Shown here piece by piece: positions 56,878 to 64,000 of a DNA stretch of 64,000 nucleotides. The notes below the pieces were generated by a model that was not told the DNA's origin, ran no database searches, and saw nothing but the letters and a program-made list of their open reading frames with translations. Numbering within the stretch: the first letter of the stretch is position 1; each line of letters starts with the position of its first letter. Both the position numbers and the translations under genes were made by a program. Source of the DNA: an uncultured Thalassolituus sp. (lineage in GTDB: Bacteria; Pseudomonadota; Gammaproteobacteria; Pseudomonadales; Oceanobacteraceae); contig CAJXUK010000001.1 in assembly GCA_913061435.1 (NCBI GenBank), positions 62,001-126,000 of the forward strand, written 5' to 3'.

Positions 56878-57357
56878 ATGTCTGATACCCTGTTATATGT
56901 CGTTATAGGGGCGTTACTTGCTTATGCATTGTACCGTGCAGTTGCTGGGACTTCTGGTAGCAGTGTGGCTGGCAATATTGAAGCGGGCGATGCATTTTTA
57001 GCTGAAAATAAATTAACAGAAGGTGTTCAAGAAACAGATTCTGGCTTGCAGTATTTGGTATTAGAGGAAGGCACTGGTGCATTAAACCCTAAGCCTAAGA
57101 GTAAGGTATTAGCCCACTATCATGGCACTTTAATTGACGGTACGGTTTTTGATAGTTCTGTTGATCGAGGTCAGCCATTAGAGTTTGGTTTAAACCAAGT
57201 TATTCGTGGTTGGACCGAAGGCTTGCAATTAATGGTAGAAGGGCAAAAAGTTCGCTTTTTTATACCGAGTAAGCTGGCTTATGGTAATCGTCCTGCTGGT
57301 AGTATTCCTGGAGGTTCGTTATTGATATTCGATGTCGAGCTTATCAGCATAAACTAA
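56878..57357 (+). CDS. FKBP-type peptidyl-prolyl isomerase, membrane-anchored
   Basis: A 159-residue protein. An N-terminal hydrophobic segment (LLYVVIGALLAYALYRAV) probably anchors it; the FKBP domain (about residues 50-159) has SGLQYLVLEEGTG, VLAHYHGTLIDGTVFDSS, EFGLNQVIRGWTEGLQLM and SKLAYGNRPAGSIPGGSLLIFDVEL, all typical of FklB/Mip-like isomerases. It would speed proline isomerisation in periplasmic or membrane proteins. The short spacing to the start and the hairpin above it suggest post-transcriptional control. Confidence 0.93.
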   Translation: MSDTLLYVVIGALLAYALYRAVAGTSGSSVAGNIEAGDAFLAENKLTEGVQETDSGLQYLVLEEGTGALNPKPKSKVLAHYHGTLIDGTVFDSSVDRGQPLEFGLNQVIRGWTEGLQLMVEGQKVRFFIPSKLAYGNRPAGSIPGGSLLIFDVELISIN

Positions 57358-57496
57358 TATCTAAGCCTTGGATGCGCATGCTTCTGTCAGCATAAGTAAA
57401 TATTTTTCAGGCTACTTGAAATCTCTTACAGCGGCCGTATCATCAAAGACAGTTATAGTATTTAATACAGAAAAACAATTATTAACGGAGTGAAAA

Positions 57497-58180
57497 ATGG
57501 ATCAGGTAAATACAGGCACGTTACACCAAGTAACCAGTGCACAAACACAAAAAGTTTTAAGAAATACGTACATGCTATTGTCAATGACACTCGCATTCAG
57601 TGCTGTGACAGCAGGCATTTCAATGTCTATGAATTTGGGTAGTGGCACAGCAATGATTATGTCGCTAGCAGCATTAGCCTTAGTGTGGTTTGTTTTACCG
57701 CGCACTGCAAATACGGCGATGGGTCTGCCCGTTGTTTTCTTGTTCACTGGTCTGTTAGGTGCTGCTCTTGGGCCTATGCTGAATCGTTACCTGGCTTTGC
57801 CAAACGGTTCTGAGATGGTAATGCAGGCGCTAGGTGGAACAGCGATTATTTTCTTCTCGTTGTCTATTTATGTGTTAACAACTAAAAAAGACTTCTCGTT
57901 TATGGGTGGTTTTTTGTTTGTTGGCTTAGTTGCTGTCATTGTCGCGGCTGTTGGCAGCATGATTGCATCTTATTTCTTTGGCGTTGATGTGTCTTTGTTC
58001 TCGCTAGTGATCTCCGGTATAGTTGTATTGTTGATGTCTGGTTTTATTTTGTTTGATACCAGTCGCATCATTAATGGTGGTGAGACTAACTACATCATGG
58101 CTACTGTTGGTTTGTATTTGAGCATATACAACTTGTTCACGGCTTTGTTGCACATTATTGGCGCTACAAGTAACGACTAA
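57497..58180 (+). CDS. Bax inhibitor-1/YccA family protein
   Basis: A 227-residue inner-membrane protein with seven TM helices (VLRNTYMLLSMTLAFSAVTAG at the start; GLYLSIYNLFTALLHIIGA at the end). E. coli YccA modulates the FtsH protease; the BI-1 fold is a pH-sensitive calcium channel. Start ATG 57497 with GGAG upstream. A terminator follows. Confidence 0.93.
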   Translation: MDQVNTGTLHQVTSAQTQKVLRNTYMLLSMTLAFSAVTAGISMSMNLGSGTAMIMSLAALALVWFVLPRTANTAMGLPVVFLFTGLLGAALGPMLNRYLALPNGSEMVMQALGGTAIIFFSLSIYVLTTKKDFSFMGGFLFVGLVAVIVAAVGSMIASYFFGVDVSLFSLVISGIVVLLMSGFILFDTSRIINGGETNYIMATVGLYLSIYNLFTALLHIIGATSND

Positions 58181-58208
58181 ATCATCGACTGTGATTTTGT
58201 TTTAATAA

Positions 58209-58246
58209 GCACCTGATTGAATGATTTTCTCTCAGGTGTTTTTTTT
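58209..58246 (+). terminator. BI-1 gene terminator
   Basis: CACCTGA (58210-58216) pairs with TCAGGTG (58232-58238), followed by eight Ts. Confidence 0.8.
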
Positions 58247-58281
58247 GTCTGTTGTTTAATGATTTTTGAGGCTTGCTCTAA

Positions 58282-58956
58282 ATGCTTGATACCGGTTTAT
58301 TACACAATCAATATTCTCAACTTAAACAACAATTACGTGATCAAGATGACAAGGTTAGTCAGCTACACAGCACGCGCTTGCATCGAGCTTTAAGTTGGTA
58401 CAAGGCCGCATTAACTCAAATTGACGATCAGTGCTTAGATCAAGCGTTTATTAATTTATGGATTAGCTTTAGTGCCTGTTTTTATATAGAAGGCGAGGAG
58501 CCTATTGCCCCTTTTATCGAAAAAATTGTCACCTTAGATGAAGAACAAAAAGTATATGCCTGTTTGTGGCATGAATATTCTGGCTCGGTAAAGGCGCTTA
58601 TTAAAAACCCTTATGTCTTTGCGGAGTTTTGGCGGGTGCATCGACTCGCGCAAACTCAGCAGGTAGCAAAAGACAGCTGGCGGCCTATTTTTGAGCAATC
58701 ATCAGTTGAGGCATTAAATTTTCTGAGTCGTAAAAAAGTTGCGCCTTTGTTTTCGATTGTCCTAGATCGATTATTAGTGCTGCGTAATCAAGTTTTGCAA
58801 GGTGGAGCAACGTATCAGAGTCGTGTTAATCGCGGGCAGGTCTCAGATGGGGTCAATTTGTTAGCCAGCATAATGCCAATTATTATAAGCATTATGCTAG
58901 ACCGTTCTGACCAAGAGTGGGGTGAAGTGGCTTACCCCGTTATTTCGGGGTTTTGA
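58282..58956 (+). CDS. Conserved hypothetical with degenerate HEPN-like motif
   Basis: A 224-residue helical protein (ALSWYKAALTQIDDQCLDQA; INLWISFSACFYIEGEE; a C-terminal LRNQVLQGGATYQSRVNRGQ). The stretch RNQVLQGG resembles the RNxxxH motif of HEPN ribonucleases, with Gln in place of His, so RNase activity is unlikely. The name is by motif only. A hairpin ACCCCG/CGGGGT overlaps its last codons. It is convergent with argS, two bases apart. Confidence 0.6.
   Translation: MLDTGLLHNQYSQLKQQLRDQDDKVSQLHSTRLHRALSWYKAALTQIDDQCLDQAFINLWISFSACFYIEGEEPIAPFIEKIVTLDEEQKVYACLWHEYSGSVKALIKNPYVFAEFWRVHRLAQTQQVAKDSWRPIFEQSSVEALNFLSRKKVAPLFSIVLDRLLVLRNQVLQGGATYQSRVNRGQVSDGVNLLASIMPIIISIMLDRSDQEWGEVAYPVISGF
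58934..58955 (+). terminator. Terminator inside the 3' end of the HEPN-like gene
   Basis: ACCCCG (58934-58939) pairs with CGGGGT (58946-58951), followed by TTTT at the stop codon. The stem is in the last seven codons of the gene. Confidence 0.6.
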
Positions 58957-58958
58957 TA

Positions 58959-60707
58959 CTACATACGCTCCAGTGTATTAATCCCTAATAGATTTAACCC
59001 CTGTTTTATCGTTTTACCAGCCAGTGCTGCTAGGCATAATCGGCTTTGTTTTTCAGCTTCTGTGTCAGCGGCTAAGATAGGGCAGTGTTCATAAAAGCTA
59101 GAAAATAACCCTGCTACTTCGTAGATATAGCTGCACAAGGTATGAGGTTGTCCGCGACGCGTTAAGCGGTCTAGAATTTCAGGAAACTGCAGTAGCTTGT
59201 TTGCCAAGTCTTTTTCTTTCTCGCTGGCCAGTGTGATGTCGCCGTTAATGGTGTTCATGTCTAGACCTGCTTTGTCAAAAATACTGGCGACGCGGGTGTA
59301 AGCATACATTAGGTATGGTGCTGTGTTGCCTTCAAAGCTAAGCATTTGCTCAAAGTTGAATATGTAGTCTCGGGCGCGATCTTTTGATAAGTCTGCGTAT
59401 TTAACAGCTGCAATACCCACTGATTTGCCGATCTTTTCCAATGACGCAGTATCCATGTCGGGATTTTTACTGCGCACTAAGGCAATGGCGCGTTCTTCCG
59501 CTTCGTCTAATAAATCAACTAATTTAACCGTATCACCGCTGCGAGTTTTAAACGGTTTGCCATCAGCGCCGTTCATGGTGCCGAAGCCCATGTGCTCAAG
59601 GCTTATTGTGTCGTTAGCAAAACCCGCTTTGTGAGCCAGTGCAAATACTTGGTTAAAATGCAGTGCTTGACGCTGATCTACAAAATACAAAACTCTGTCT
59701 GCTTTTAATTGTTGGGCACGATAGCGCACAGCAGCAAGGTCACTGGTTGCGTATAAGAAACCACCACCGGATTTTTGTACAATGATAGGGAGTGTTTCAC
59801 CTTCTTTATTTTTGAACTCATCCATAAAGACACATTGCGCACCGTTACTTTCTACCAGTAACTTAGCATCGGCTAAAGCATCGACAATTGATTGTAGGTC
59901 TTTGTTGTAAGTGCTTTCGCCGCGCACATCTTTTGCGGTTAAGCTAACCCCTAGTCGTTTGTAAATCGCTAAGCAGTGCTGCAAAGAAATACTATTGAAT
60001 TCTTGCCAGAGTTTGTTGCAGTAGTCATCACCAGATTGCAAGGCAACCACTAACTCGCGAGCACGGTTGGCAAATTTTTCTGATTCGTCAAAGCGTTGTT
60101 TGGAGGCACGATAAAACCCTTCCAAATCCGCCAAATCGAGGTCTTCGTCGTTATTTTGCTGCTCTTCCATGTAGGCTAAAAGCATACCAAATTGAGTACC
60201 CCAGTCTCCCACGTGGTTTTGACGAATTACTTGATGACCTTGAAACTCTAATGCACGCACTACAGCATCACCAATAATGCTGGAGCGGAGGTGACCCACA
60301 TGCATTTCTTTGGCTAGGTTAGGTGAGCTGTAATCAATAACAACAGTTTGCACGTCGTTATCTGTAACAGTGTTAATGCCTAGGTTAGGTGCGCTAAGAG
60401 CTTTGCTGACTTGCTCTTCTAACCATGAGTTGTTTACAAAAAAATTGATAAACCCCGGACCAGCAATTTGTGTGTTGCTAATGCGTGGATCACTGGGCAT
60501 GGTGGAGGTAATGCGTTCAGCGAGGTCTCTTGGGTTCATACCAGCGGGTTTGGCTAGCATCATGGCAATATTACAGGCAAAGTCACCGTGACTTTTATCT
60601 TTGGTGTTCTGCAAAACGATACGAGGGTTAACGTCTTCAGCAAGAACGCCTTGTTGTTTGAGAGTATCTAGGGTTTGCAATAAAAGTGCTTCGACAACCG
60701 ATTTCAT
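58959..60707 (-). CDS. argS: Arginyl-tRNA synthetase
   Basis: A 582-residue class I synthetase. Motif [13 protein letters not shown] is the HIGH signature, [13 protein letters not shown] precedes it, and [14 protein letters not shown] stands for KMSKS as in other ArgS. The DALR anticodon domain is at the C-terminus ([19 protein letters not shown]). I chose ATG 60707 (MKSVVEA), preceded by AAAGG; a 41-residue longer frame is not supported. Confidence 0.96.
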   Translation of the reverse strand: MKSVVEALLLQTLDTLKQQGVLAEDVNPRIVLQNTKDKSHGDFACNIAMMLAKPAGMNPRDLAERITSTMPSDPRISNTQIAGPGFINFFVNNSWLEEQVSKALSAPNLGINTVTDNDVQTVVIDYSSPNLAKEMHVGHLRSSIIGDAVVRALEFQGHQVIRQNHVGDWGTQFGMLLAYMEEQQNNDEDLDLADLEGFYRASKQRFDESEKFANRARELVVALQSGDDYCNKLWQEFNSISLQHCLAIYKRLGVSLTAKDVRGESTYNKDLQSIVDALADAKLLVESNGAQCVFMDEFKNKEGETLPIIVQKSGGGFLYATSDLAAVRYRAQQLKADRVLYFVDQRQALHFNQVFALAHKAGFANDTISLEHMGFGTMNGADGKPFKTRSGDTVKLVDLLDEAEERAIALVRSKNPDMDTASLEKIGKSVGIAAVKYADLSKDRARDYIFNFEQMLSFEGNTAPYLMYAYTRVASIFDKAGLDMNTINGDITLASEKEKDLANKLLQFPEILDRLTRRGQPHTLCSYIYEVAGLFSSFYEHCPILAADTEAEKQSRLCLAALAGKTIKQGLNLLGINTLERM

Positions 60708-60886
60708 GGTACTACCTTTGTATGACTCATAACGAGTCCGCTGTAAATTTCTGTTGCGGATTTTACGCGATCGCAACGGAATTGTCTTGGCTCGTTTTGA
60801 CTCTTTACAGCGGAAAGTATTACCCGTCATACTTAGGATTGTCTGACAAAAGGCATCTATTCATTTATTTAAGCAGAGAGGGAACT

Positions 60887-61066
60887 ATGCAAGATTATTA
60901 CAATAAAAAAGCGCAGGAATGTGAGATGTTGGTAGCAAAGTTACAGCAGCAGGTTGCGCGTATGCAGGTTGATGATTCATCTCAAATTCAGGAAAAAATG
61001 AAGAAGGTGAAGCGAGAGATGGCAAATTATAAAGCGGCTGTCGAAGCCGCTTCTTCGGATTGCTAG
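60887..61066 (+). CDS. Small coiled-coil protein
   Basis: A 59-residue charged protein, mostly helical (YYNKKAQECEMLVAKLQQQV, KMKKVKREMANYKAAVEA). Start ATG 60887 with GAGAGGGA upstream. Divergent from argS. Hairpin AAGCGGCT/AGCCGCTT (61031-61051) overlaps the last codons. I do not recognise a family. Confidence 0.6.
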   Translation: MQDYYNKKAQECEMLVAKLQQQVARMQVDDSSQIQEKMKKVKREMANYKAAVEAASSDC

Positions 61067-61105
61067 CAATAAAGGTAGATGATTTTTTGATTCCACGAGT
61101 TGCTA

Positions 61106-61951
61106 TTAGCGAACTTCGCAAATAGCACCTTTGTGGATGCCTTCAAAGGCTTTGACAGTGATACTGCTAGAAGGATCTTCGTCGTGAAGCGTATTGGCAA
61201 TATGTGCTGAAATGCATTCCACTGTGGTATCCGACGATATCATGTAGCAAGTATCCTGCGGTAAAGACAGTTTAAAGTGTCCTTGAGGAGCATCGTAAGC
61301 AAAGTGCATTTGCTGGGTTGTTTCATCAAGGCTGACTAAATCTTCTTCACTGCCTATGTAAATATCTGCCCAGCGATCAGCCCAGTTAGTTTCTAGATTG
61401 TTGTCACGTTCGCCATTGCGCCAAATTTGAATACGTGAGCGATGACCGTGAGCTATGCGCTGGCAGTTACCGTCGTGCTTTTTTAAACCATGACTATAGT
61501 GGTAATAGGCACCATTGATATCTTCGGCTTCGAAGGTCAATTGAATATGATCAAGGTTATCTGGGAAGGTATTGGCCAGCTGCTGTAATGACCATTGTGA
61601 TACGGTGTGATCATTGATTTCATCGGTATCAATTAACGCAACCGCTTGTAAGGGTGCTTCCATAGTCAGAATTTGCTCTTTAGCAAATAACCAACTTAGG
61701 GTGATGCGCTCATTGGCGATCATGTAGGTTATGTTGGGTGATTGAGTCGGTACCAGCAATCTGTGATCTAACTGATCGTCTAACCAGTTACGCAGCACTT
61801 TTTTTACCAAGCCAAAATCCCATATCATACTGGTGGCATCTAGCCCGCCGTCTAGCAATGCTGACGCCAGCCAAGTTTCGCCCACTAACCCTCTTTTAGC
61901 GTCCAAGTAGCTAAAATCAACATTAGTAAGGTTGTCGACAAATAATTGCAT
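61106..61951 (-). CDS. Tandem 6-pyruvoyltetrahydropterin synthase (QueD)-like protein
   Basis: A 281-residue protein that looks like two PTPS domains. First half: LVGETWLASALLDGGLDA, MIWDFGLVKKVLRNWL, DHRLLVP. Second half: HYSHGLKKHDGNCQRIAHGH, the metal-binding His cluster with a Cys, then TVECISAHIAN and EGIHKGAIC with the catalytic Glu. QueD makes 6-carboxytetrahydropterin for queuosine; this larger form may do so or have another pterin role. It stands alone, so no other queuosine genes help. Confidence 0.78.
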   Translation of the reverse strand: MQLFVDNLTNVDFSYLDAKRGLVGETWLASALLDGGLDATSMIWDFGLVKKVLRNWLDDQLDHRLLVPTQSPNITYMIANERITLSWLFAKEQILTMEAPLQAVALIDTDEINDHTVSQWSLQQLANTFPDNLDHIQLTFEAEDINGAYYHYSHGLKKHDGNCQRIAHGHRSRIQIWRNGERDNNLETNWADRWADIYIGSEEDLVSLDETTQQMHFAYDAPQGHFKLSLPQDTCYMISSDTTVECISAHIANTLHDEDPSSSITVKAFEGIHKGAICEVR

Positions 61952-62110
61952 GGGATTCTCTTAACCGATTTTAAAAGACGGCATTCTACCTGAAGTTGCG
62001 GTTGCAGCGTAGTGCTTGCCGCGTTTCTTGTTGGATTTATTGCTGGCATTTGGTGATATACTTGGCAAAATTTAATAAATTAAAAATTCTTTAGGACATA
62101 TTTCTACAAT

Positions 62111-62587
62111 ATGAAATTTCTTGACCTTACTGATTTTGATCGTGCTTGGATTTTTCGTCATAAAGATTTGCCTTTAGACGAGACTACGAAGTCAGCAATA
62201 AAACCTTATACAGAAACTGTCTCCAATCAAATGTGGAACCAATATATCAGTCAGCAGGTAGGGCATTCCTCACAATTTTTACCGACCGATTGGCCTAGTA
62301 AAAAAAATACGTGGATGGGCAAGGGGGTCTGGCAAGACGCTTGGGAGTCAGAAGATAATGTTCTTCCTGAGTTATTGTTAGAGCACATAGATTGGGATGA
62401 GAATACCAATGTATTATTTTTCTATGACAGCGACCGCGTAGTAGAGACAACTTGGAAGGCATTTAAGGCAAGTTGGAAAAACTTTCTGTTTTTTGATGAT
62501 GGGCCTATTTTACTGGGTAAAAAACGTAAACAAGCTGTACAGTTTTTACAAGATGGCAGTTTTGTTATTGGTCAGCGGCCAAGTTAA
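62111..62587 (+). CDS. DUF2947-like protein
   Basis: A 158-residue soluble protein (FDRAWIFRHKDLPLDET, FLPTDWPSKKNTWMGKG, DDGPILLGKKRKQAVQFL) matching my memory of DUF2947, known from gammaproteobacteria, with unknown function. The stop overlaps the start of the transporter gene by one base (TAATG). Confidence 0.7.
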   Translation: MKFLDLTDFDRAWIFRHKDLPLDETTKSAIKPYTETVSNQMWNQYISQQVGHSSQFLPTDWPSKKNTWMGKGVWQDAWESEDNVLPELLLEHIDWDENTNVLFFYDSDRVVETTWKAFKASWKNFLFFDDGPILLGKKRKQAVQFLQDGSFVIGQRPS

Positions 62588-63486
62588 TGTCTAATTTAAC
62601 GACAAATTCTAACAACAGCTTTCTGAGTGCATTGTGGATGGTCGGAGCAATTTTTGCTTTTTCATTGACCGCCATAGCCGGGCGTGAAGCGACTCATGCT
62701 TTAAATGCCGAGGCGATTAGTATTTCTCAGTTGGTTTTTTTTAGAAACATTGTCGGTTTGGCTTTTGTATCCTTATTGATTTTTTCTCGGCGCAGCAGTC
62801 GACCTATTTGGCATGTTGATAAGCCGTTATTGACCTTGCATTTTGGTCGCAATAGCGCTCATTTCTTTGGCCAGTGGTGCTGGTTTTATGGCCTTTCTCT
62901 GTTACCTTTGGCGCAAGTGTTTGCCATTGAGTTTACTGTACCAATTTGGACAGCCTTATTTGCAACGGTACTATTATCCGAAAAAATTACCCAGCGCCGT
63001 ACGCTTGCTATTGTATTGGGCTTTGTTGGTGTATTAATTATTTTACGCCCAGGATTTGTATCTGTTCCCGATGCTGCATGGGTAGTGTTGGCTAGTGCTG
63101 TTGCTTATGCCTTGTCCCACACGTTGACTAAGCGTTTGTCAGGTAAAGCCAGTGCGTTATCGATACTCTTTTATATGCATGTGATGCAGCTGCCACTGGC
63201 ATTTTTGTTAGTTTGCTTTGATTTTGCGTTACCCCAAGGCATTACTTGGTTATTTGTAGTGATTACCGCCTTTGCTGCGATGGCGGCTCACTATTGTATG
63301 GCTAAAGCGCTTTCTTATGGCGATGCCATGGTGGTGATGCCTATGGACTTTTTGCGCTTACCTTTAATCGCTTTGCTAGGCATGGTGCTATACGACGAAG
63401 GCATTGATATTTGGCTACTTGTCGGCGCTGCAATTATGCTATTTGGCAATATGTTAACCCTAAAAGAAAAATCCGCAGCTAAATAG
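62587..63486 (+). CDS. DMT-family EamA transporter
   Basis: A 299-residue inner-membrane protein with ten TM helices in two EamA repeats (SALWMVGAIFAFSLTAIAGR; QWCWFYGLSLLPLAQVFAI; ITAFAAMAAHYCMAKALSYG). The substrate is unknown; relatives export amino acids or metabolites. Co-transcribed with the DUF2947-like gene. Confidence 0.9.
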   Translation: MSNLTTNSNNSFLSALWMVGAIFAFSLTAIAGREATHALNAEAISISQLVFFRNIVGLAFVSLLIFSRRSSRPIWHVDKPLLTLHFGRNSAHFFGQWCWFYGLSLLPLAQVFAIEFTVPIWTALFATVLLSEKITQRRTLAIVLGFVGVLIILRPGFVSVPDAAWVVLASAVAYALSHTLTKRLSGKASALSILFYMHVMQLPLAFLLVCFDFALPQGITWLFVVITAFAAMAAHYCMAKALSYGDAMVVMPMDFLRLPLIALLGMVLYDEGIDIWLLVGAAIMLFGNMLTLKEKSAAK

Positions 63487-63548
63487 AGTAGTAATTTAGT
63501 TGGTTTTTGCTTTGTTAGCTTATTGATGCTGCACTTAGCCTATATCCG

Positions 63549-64000
63549 CTATTTTTCTTTGCGGCTGCTTTTTTTCTTACGTTTCTTTTTCGGGTAAAAG
63601 GCTTCTTCACCTTTAGGGCGAGAGCGAAAGCGCCGATGCATCCATAAATATTGTTCTGGGTGAATTCTAATAAAAGTTTCTAGTTGCTTGTTTAGCCTTG
63701 TTGCAGCGGTGATATCGTCATCTTCGGCTAAGCCTTCAAATATAGGAGAGAAACGAATACTGTAACGGTCGTTATCTTCTCGGAACTGACTCACCATTAA
63801 TACCGTTGCCCCAGTGTCTCTGGGTAATTTCATGGCGGCCTTAACTGTGGCAGTTTGAATGTTAAAGAAGGGCGCAAATACCGAGCGGCGTGCACCAAAA
63901 TCTTGATCAAAACCATACCAGACCGTATTGCCCTTCATTATGAATTTCGACATTTCACGTAATTCATATTTGTTAAATTTCTTATTGCTGTAGCGCAAGC
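63549..64000 (-). CDS. lpxL: Lipid A acyltransferase (LpxL/HtrB type), truncated at window edge
   Basis: The last 150 residues of an LpxL-family acyltransferase (GNTVWYGFDQDFGARRSVF with FAPFFNIQTAT, and PEQYLWMHRRFRSRPKGEE at the C-terminus), which adds a lauroyl or myristoyl chain to lipid A at the inner membrane. The catalytic HX4D motif would lie upstream, outside the window. The frame stays open to position 64000; the apparent start at 63998 is a TTG within the gene. The C-terminal Lys-rich tail (KKRKKKSSRKEK) is longer than in E. coli. Confidence 0.88.
   Translation of the reverse strand, partial: LRYSNKKFNKYELREMSKFIMKGNTVWYGFDQDFGARRSVFAPFFNIQTATVKAAMKLPRDTGATVLMVSQFREDNDRYSIRFSPIFEGLAEDDDITAATRLNKQLETFIRIHPEQYLWMHRRFRSRPKGEEAFYPKKKRKKKSSRKEK

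Noticed and set aside
60686-60886. N-terminal extension of the small coiled-coil gene
   Set aside because: The extension overlaps the argS start and promoter region; ATG 60887 has a strong ribosome binding site.

Overview
The window looks like chromosome from a marine gammaproteobacterium of the Oceanospirillales type (Oleispira/Bermanella-like, moderately AT-rich). The basis is protein similarity recalled from memory plus gene order: nagZ-psrA-lexA-sulA and its flanking small genes match Pseudomonadales/Oceanospirillales, and gltA/sdhCDAB/sucAB-lpd-sucCD form one TCA-cycle block. No search was run, so the genus is a guess.

Layout. (1) 1-2830 is the tail of an integron cassette array: four small cassettes, all facing +, separated by attC-like sites. 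They carry a frameshifted lipoprotein gene, an mntP gene split by an amber codon, a BrnT/BrnA toxin-antitoxin pair and a YefM/RelE pair. No integrase is in the window. The next gene, an exported beta-trefoil-like protein, starts inside a degenerate attC. (2) 3.4-10.4 kb, minus strand: a chemoreceptor, a periplasmic glutathione peroxidase, an FeS photolyase with its TIGR03643 neighbour, an alpha/beta hydrolase-OsmC fusion, and an AraC-type regulator. (3) 10.6-15.5 kb: divergent from that regulator, a three-gene operon (alkyl-DHAP-synthase-like flavoprotein, GlpD-like dehydrogenase, FGGY kinase) suggesting glycerol-ether or glycerol-phosphate metabolism. (4) 15.6-17.7 kb: CheV and a MOSC protein. 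(5) 17.8-30.8 kb: the TCA block, with readable divergent sigma70 promoters between gltA and sdhC and a possible structured leader before sucA. (6) 31-35.5 kb: two hotdog thioesterases, htpG behind a near-consensus sigma32 promoter, a YfaZ-like porin and small conserved genes. (7) 35.6-39.9 kb: SOS genes sulA-lexA (two LexA boxes), psrA with a PsrA-like operator, an L,D-transpeptidase, nagZ and methylthioinosine phosphorylase. (8) 39.8-64 kb: mixed housekeeping and conserved genes, including endonuclease I, a lipase, RarD, a YvcK-like protein with a Ser/Glu minisatellite, a U32 peptidase-family protein, an HU-like protein, AspS, NnrS, NhaC, an FKBP isomerase, BI-1, ArgS, a tandem PTPS protein and a truncated LpxL-type acyltransferase at the right edge.

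Most of the window is ordinary core genome. The points most worth a second look are the decaying integron cassettes, the alkyl-DHAP-synthase-like operon, a 13-bp perfect hairpin that hides the ribosome binding site of the FKBP gene, the sucA leader, and the in-frame minisatellite in the YvcK-like gene. There are no tRNA, rRNA, CRISPR, prophage or insertion-sequence genes that I can see.
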